A stretch of 64,000 bases of DNA from Albibacterium sp963696875. Lineage in GTDB: Bacteria > Bacteroidota > Bacteroidia > Sphingobacteriales > Sphingobacteriaceae. Under the pieces are notes generated by a model that ran no database searches, had not been told where the DNA came from, and worked only from the letters and a program-made list of their open reading frames with translations. Below, piece after piece: positions 61,675 to 64,000 of the stretch; position 1 is the stretch's first letter, and the number at the start of each line of letters is the position of its first letter. The stretch is from the NCBI GenBank assembly GCA_963696875.1, contig CAVOLQ010000007.1, positions 186,001-250,000 on the forward strand. Direction: 5' to 3'. The translations under genes and the position numbers were made by a program.

Positions 61675-64000
61675 TTATTCATCCCGTAAGCTATCTGCCG
61701 GATTTGCCAACGCCACTTTGAGGGTTTGTAATCCTACTGTTGCCATCGCAATCACTACCGCTATCATACCAGCCATGGCGAACATCCACCACTGCATTTC
61801 TATTCTATGCGCAAAATCGGCCAGCCATTTATCCATGACCCACCAAGCAATAGGAGCAGCTATGAGAAAGGCAATAACAACGACTTTGATAAAACCCAAG
61901 GAGAGCAACTGAATAATTCCGCTCACGGAAGCTCCCATTACTTTTCTTACCCCAATCTCTTTCGTTCGCAACAGTGTCATCAATGAGACCATACCTAATA
62001 AGCCCAGTGAACTGATGATGATGGCCATCGTTGACGCAATCCAGATAATTTTTTGTTGCTGGGCTTCTTTTTCGTATAGTAGATTTATTTGGTCATCCAA
62101 ATACGTATAAGCAAACACCTCTTCGGGGAAAAGGCTAGCCCAGTATTGTCGCAGATCGGCCGTAACTTCCCTAGCATCTGCAACGCCTAATTTGATGGCC
62201 AAGGTGCTTAATTTGTCCGGTATATGCCCGATTACAGTTGGCTCAATGGGGGTCAATAGTGAATAGGTGTTAAAATCATTTACCACACCAACTATTACGC
62301 CCGTTTCTGTGTCGTTCATGCCTCCGGCAAGTAAGCGTTTTCCCAATACGTCCGTGACTAGCTGGTACCCAAGCGACGACACCATCGATTCGTTGATGAG
62401 GTATTCGGGCTCGGCGGCTTCTTCTCGGATATTTCGCCCGGCTAACAGGTTTATGCCGAACGTTTGTATATAATTTGAATCGGCAAATGCATAACGGGCT
62501 GGCCACTCCTCCCAATCCGGACGGTCGTCAAACAGTACTGTTCCGCCCCAGCGCTCTTTGCCGGCAGGAGCTTGGAAGCAGAAGCTGTGCGTCATGATAC
62601 GGGAATCACTGTCAAGGTATTTAATCAATGGAGTTGAAGTGTTCCCCACATCCTTAGGCAATGGCACCATTATCACGGATTGCCGGTCAAAGCCCAAGTC
62701 GGTATGCTGGAGAAACCGCACCTGCAAGACGAAGACGATAGTTATCATCAGCAATACCTGTGCAACCACATTTTGCAAAACCACCAAGGATTGTCGACCT
62801 GTACGATTCCGTAACGGTATATTGTTCTTCAAGGCGTTAAAAACGTTCAACTTTGCCAGTACATAAGCAGGATAGATGCCCGATATGAGACTTATGGAAA
62901 GCAATAACAACAACGCAAAGGCCAGCAGGTTAGTCCAAGAAATAATTTGGACAGGTTCTTTCACCAACAAGTATTGATTGGCTAACGACAATGCTAATTG
63001 TATAAATACCAACGACAAGCACATAGCCACTACGGTGATGAGTGTCGATTCGATTAACAACTGCATAAACAGTTGTTTCCTAGACCCTCCAAGCACTTTC
63101 CTTATGCCTATTTCTACGCTACGACGGGCTTGTTGCACGATGGAAAGGTTGATATAGTTGATACTGGCGACGACCATGATGCACCCGCCAATAACCGCTA
63201 ATACGATTAGAAGCGATCTTCTGGCCGTGCCACCGTATTTCGTATCGAAATGCACCTCTTTCAGGGGAAGCAGTTTGAAATTAAACACTTTTGAAATACT
63301 GGGGTCCAGGTTTTGCGCCGCCAGCTCCGTTAACTTTTGTTCCACAGCTTCTTTTTGTGTTGGATGCTGCAAGGAGACGAATACGTTGTTTGACGAATTG
63401 ATAAATCCCCAATAGTTGAAAAACTCGTCCGTGATATCGGGTTGCAATGTCCGGATGGAACTCATCGACAGGTATAATTCAGCTGTTAGGCTGGTATTAC
63501 GTCGAGAGTCGTCTATGATTCCCACCACCTTAAAAGGGTGTTTGTTATCTACTATAATGGTTTGTCCCATGGGGTCAGCATTTTTGAAATACTTTTTTGC
63601 TAACTCTGCGGTTAACGCAATAGTATTCGCCTCATCCAACTCTTTAGGGTCGCCTTCCAACCAGTCGAAGTCAAATAGTTCAAACCAGCTTGATGAGGCC
63701 AATGCAGCTTGTCGCCCGGTTTTATAGATACTTTCCCCAATTTTTAAGGTAAACTCCTGATTGTCCACTAAGAAAGTCCCTTCTGATACCTCCGGCACTT
63801 CCGTCTGAAGCGCGTTGTACATGGCATAGGAAGCACCTTTGCTGTATTCAGTTCTTTGCAAGTGCAATTCATTAACCAGTCGGAATGTCCGGTCTGCGTG
63901 AGGATGGAAATTGTCAAAGCTATTATGAAAACCAATATATGTATATATGAAGAGGCATGAAGTAAGTGCAAGACCCAACCCCAATACATATAACAGGCTA
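61675..64000 (-). CDS. FtsX/MacB-type ABC permease 8, 5' end beyond window
   Basis: About 775 residues visible; the frame remains open to the right edge (SLLYVLGLGLALTSCLFIYT is the end of TM1), so about 20 residues are missing. It has the first FtsX block with VEIGIRKVLGGS, TM5, a second periplasmic domain, and the last block with KEIGVRKVMGAS, ending ANPADSLRDE. Like permease 1 it is richer in GC by eye than permeases 2-7. It has no visible operator in the window because its promoter lies outside. Convergent with the PhnB-like gene. Confidence 0.92.
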   Translation of the reverse strand, partial: SLLYVLGLGLALTSCLFIYTYIGFHNSFDNFHPHADRTFRLVNELHLQRTEYSKGASYAMYNALQTEVPEVSEGTFLVDNQEFTLKIGESIYKTGRQAALASSSWFELFDFDWLEGDPKELDEANTIALTAELAKKYFKNADPMGQTIIVDNKHPFKVVGIIDDSRRNTSLTAELYLSMSSIRTLQPDITDEFFNYWGFINSSNNVFVSLQHPTQKEAVEQKLTELAAQNLDPSISKVFNFKLLPLKEVHFDTKYGGTARRSLLIVLAVIGGCIMVVASINYINLSIVQQARRSVEIGIRKVLGGSRKQLFMQLLIESTLITVVAMCLSLVFIQLALSLANQYLLVKEPVQIISWTNLLAFALLLLLSISLISGIYPAYVLAKLNVFNALKNNIPLRNRTGRQSLVVLQNVVAQVLLMITIVFVLQVRFLQHTDLGFDRQSVIMVPLPKDVGNTSTPLIKYLDSDSRIMTHSFCFQAPAGKERWGGTVLFDDRPDWEEWPARYAFADSNYIQTFGINLLAGRNIREEAAEPEYLINESMVSSLGYQLVTDVLGKRLLAGGMNDTETGVIVGVVNDFNTYSLLTPIEPTVIGHIPDKLSTLAIKLGVADAREVTADLRQYWASLFPEEVFAYTYLDDQINLLYEKEAQQQKIIWIASTMAIIISSLGLLGMVSLMTLLRTKEIGVRKVMGASVSGIIQLLSLGFIKVVVIAFLIAAPIAWWVMDKWLADFAHRIEMQWWMFAMAGMIAVVIAMATVGLQTLKVALANPADSLRDE

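Overview
The window looks like chromosomal DNA of a Bacteroidota bacterium, most likely near the Sphingobacteriaceae (Sphingobacterium/Pedobacter type). Most of it is AT-rich. Several genes are preceded by TAnnTTTG boxes, the -7 element of the Bacteroidota primary sigma factor. It carries lineage-typical families: roughly 800-residue FtsX/MacB-type permeases ending in NPVDSLRDE, a CarboxypepD_reg plus DUF5686 protein, DUF4097 TSGGS-repeat lipoproteins and a free-standing four-helix-bundle (23S IVP) protein. No rRNA, tRNA, CRISPR array, phage or intact insertion sequence was found.

0-25 kb is an ABC-export locus. It holds a LolD-like ATPase, a TPR protein, a sigma54-type response regulator with its histidine kinase, then a divergent MacA/HlyD-like adaptor, a second ATPase and six large permeases (8052-24950). 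Five of these permeases lie head to tail. Gaps between them are filled with interspersed repeats, hairpins and tail duplications. 25-34 kb holds an AAA ATPase, MFS, MATE and SMR exporters, a FrnE-like oxidoreductase, a PfpI/DJ-1 protein and a complete metNIQ methionine importer. 34-45 kb holds a serine hydrolase, a PH-like membrane protein, a DUF5686 protein, a decayed HipB-like gene, another permease, Hsp20, a TolC-type channel and a TSGGS lipoprotein. 45-61.6 kb is a patchwork of small, mostly single-gene units (VOC, RibD/DHFR-like, flavoprotein, DinB, hydroxyacyl-CoA dehydrogenase, TauE/SafE, SRPBCC, SDR, S9 peptidase, alpha/beta hydrolase, DUF1579) mixed with gene remnants. An eighth permease runs off the right edge.

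The main discovery candidate is a dispersed regulon. Four promoters, in front of the adaptor (5002), the five-permease array (11933), a lone permease (39811) and the TolC-type channel (43038), share one layout. Each has two 16-bp sites of the form TGTTCG-N4-CGAACA with centres 21 bp apart (one promoter has a second pair at 22 bp). The promoter-proximal site is centred 61.5-62.5 bp upstream of a TGGC element of sigma54 -24 type. The NtrC-type regulator and its kinase sit divergently beside the richest copy. I infer that this two-component pair co-regulates adaptor, ATPase, permeases and outer-membrane channel, which together would form an envelope-spanning exporter with many alternative permeases. 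The operator layout is read directly from the sequence; the regulator-operator link is inference.
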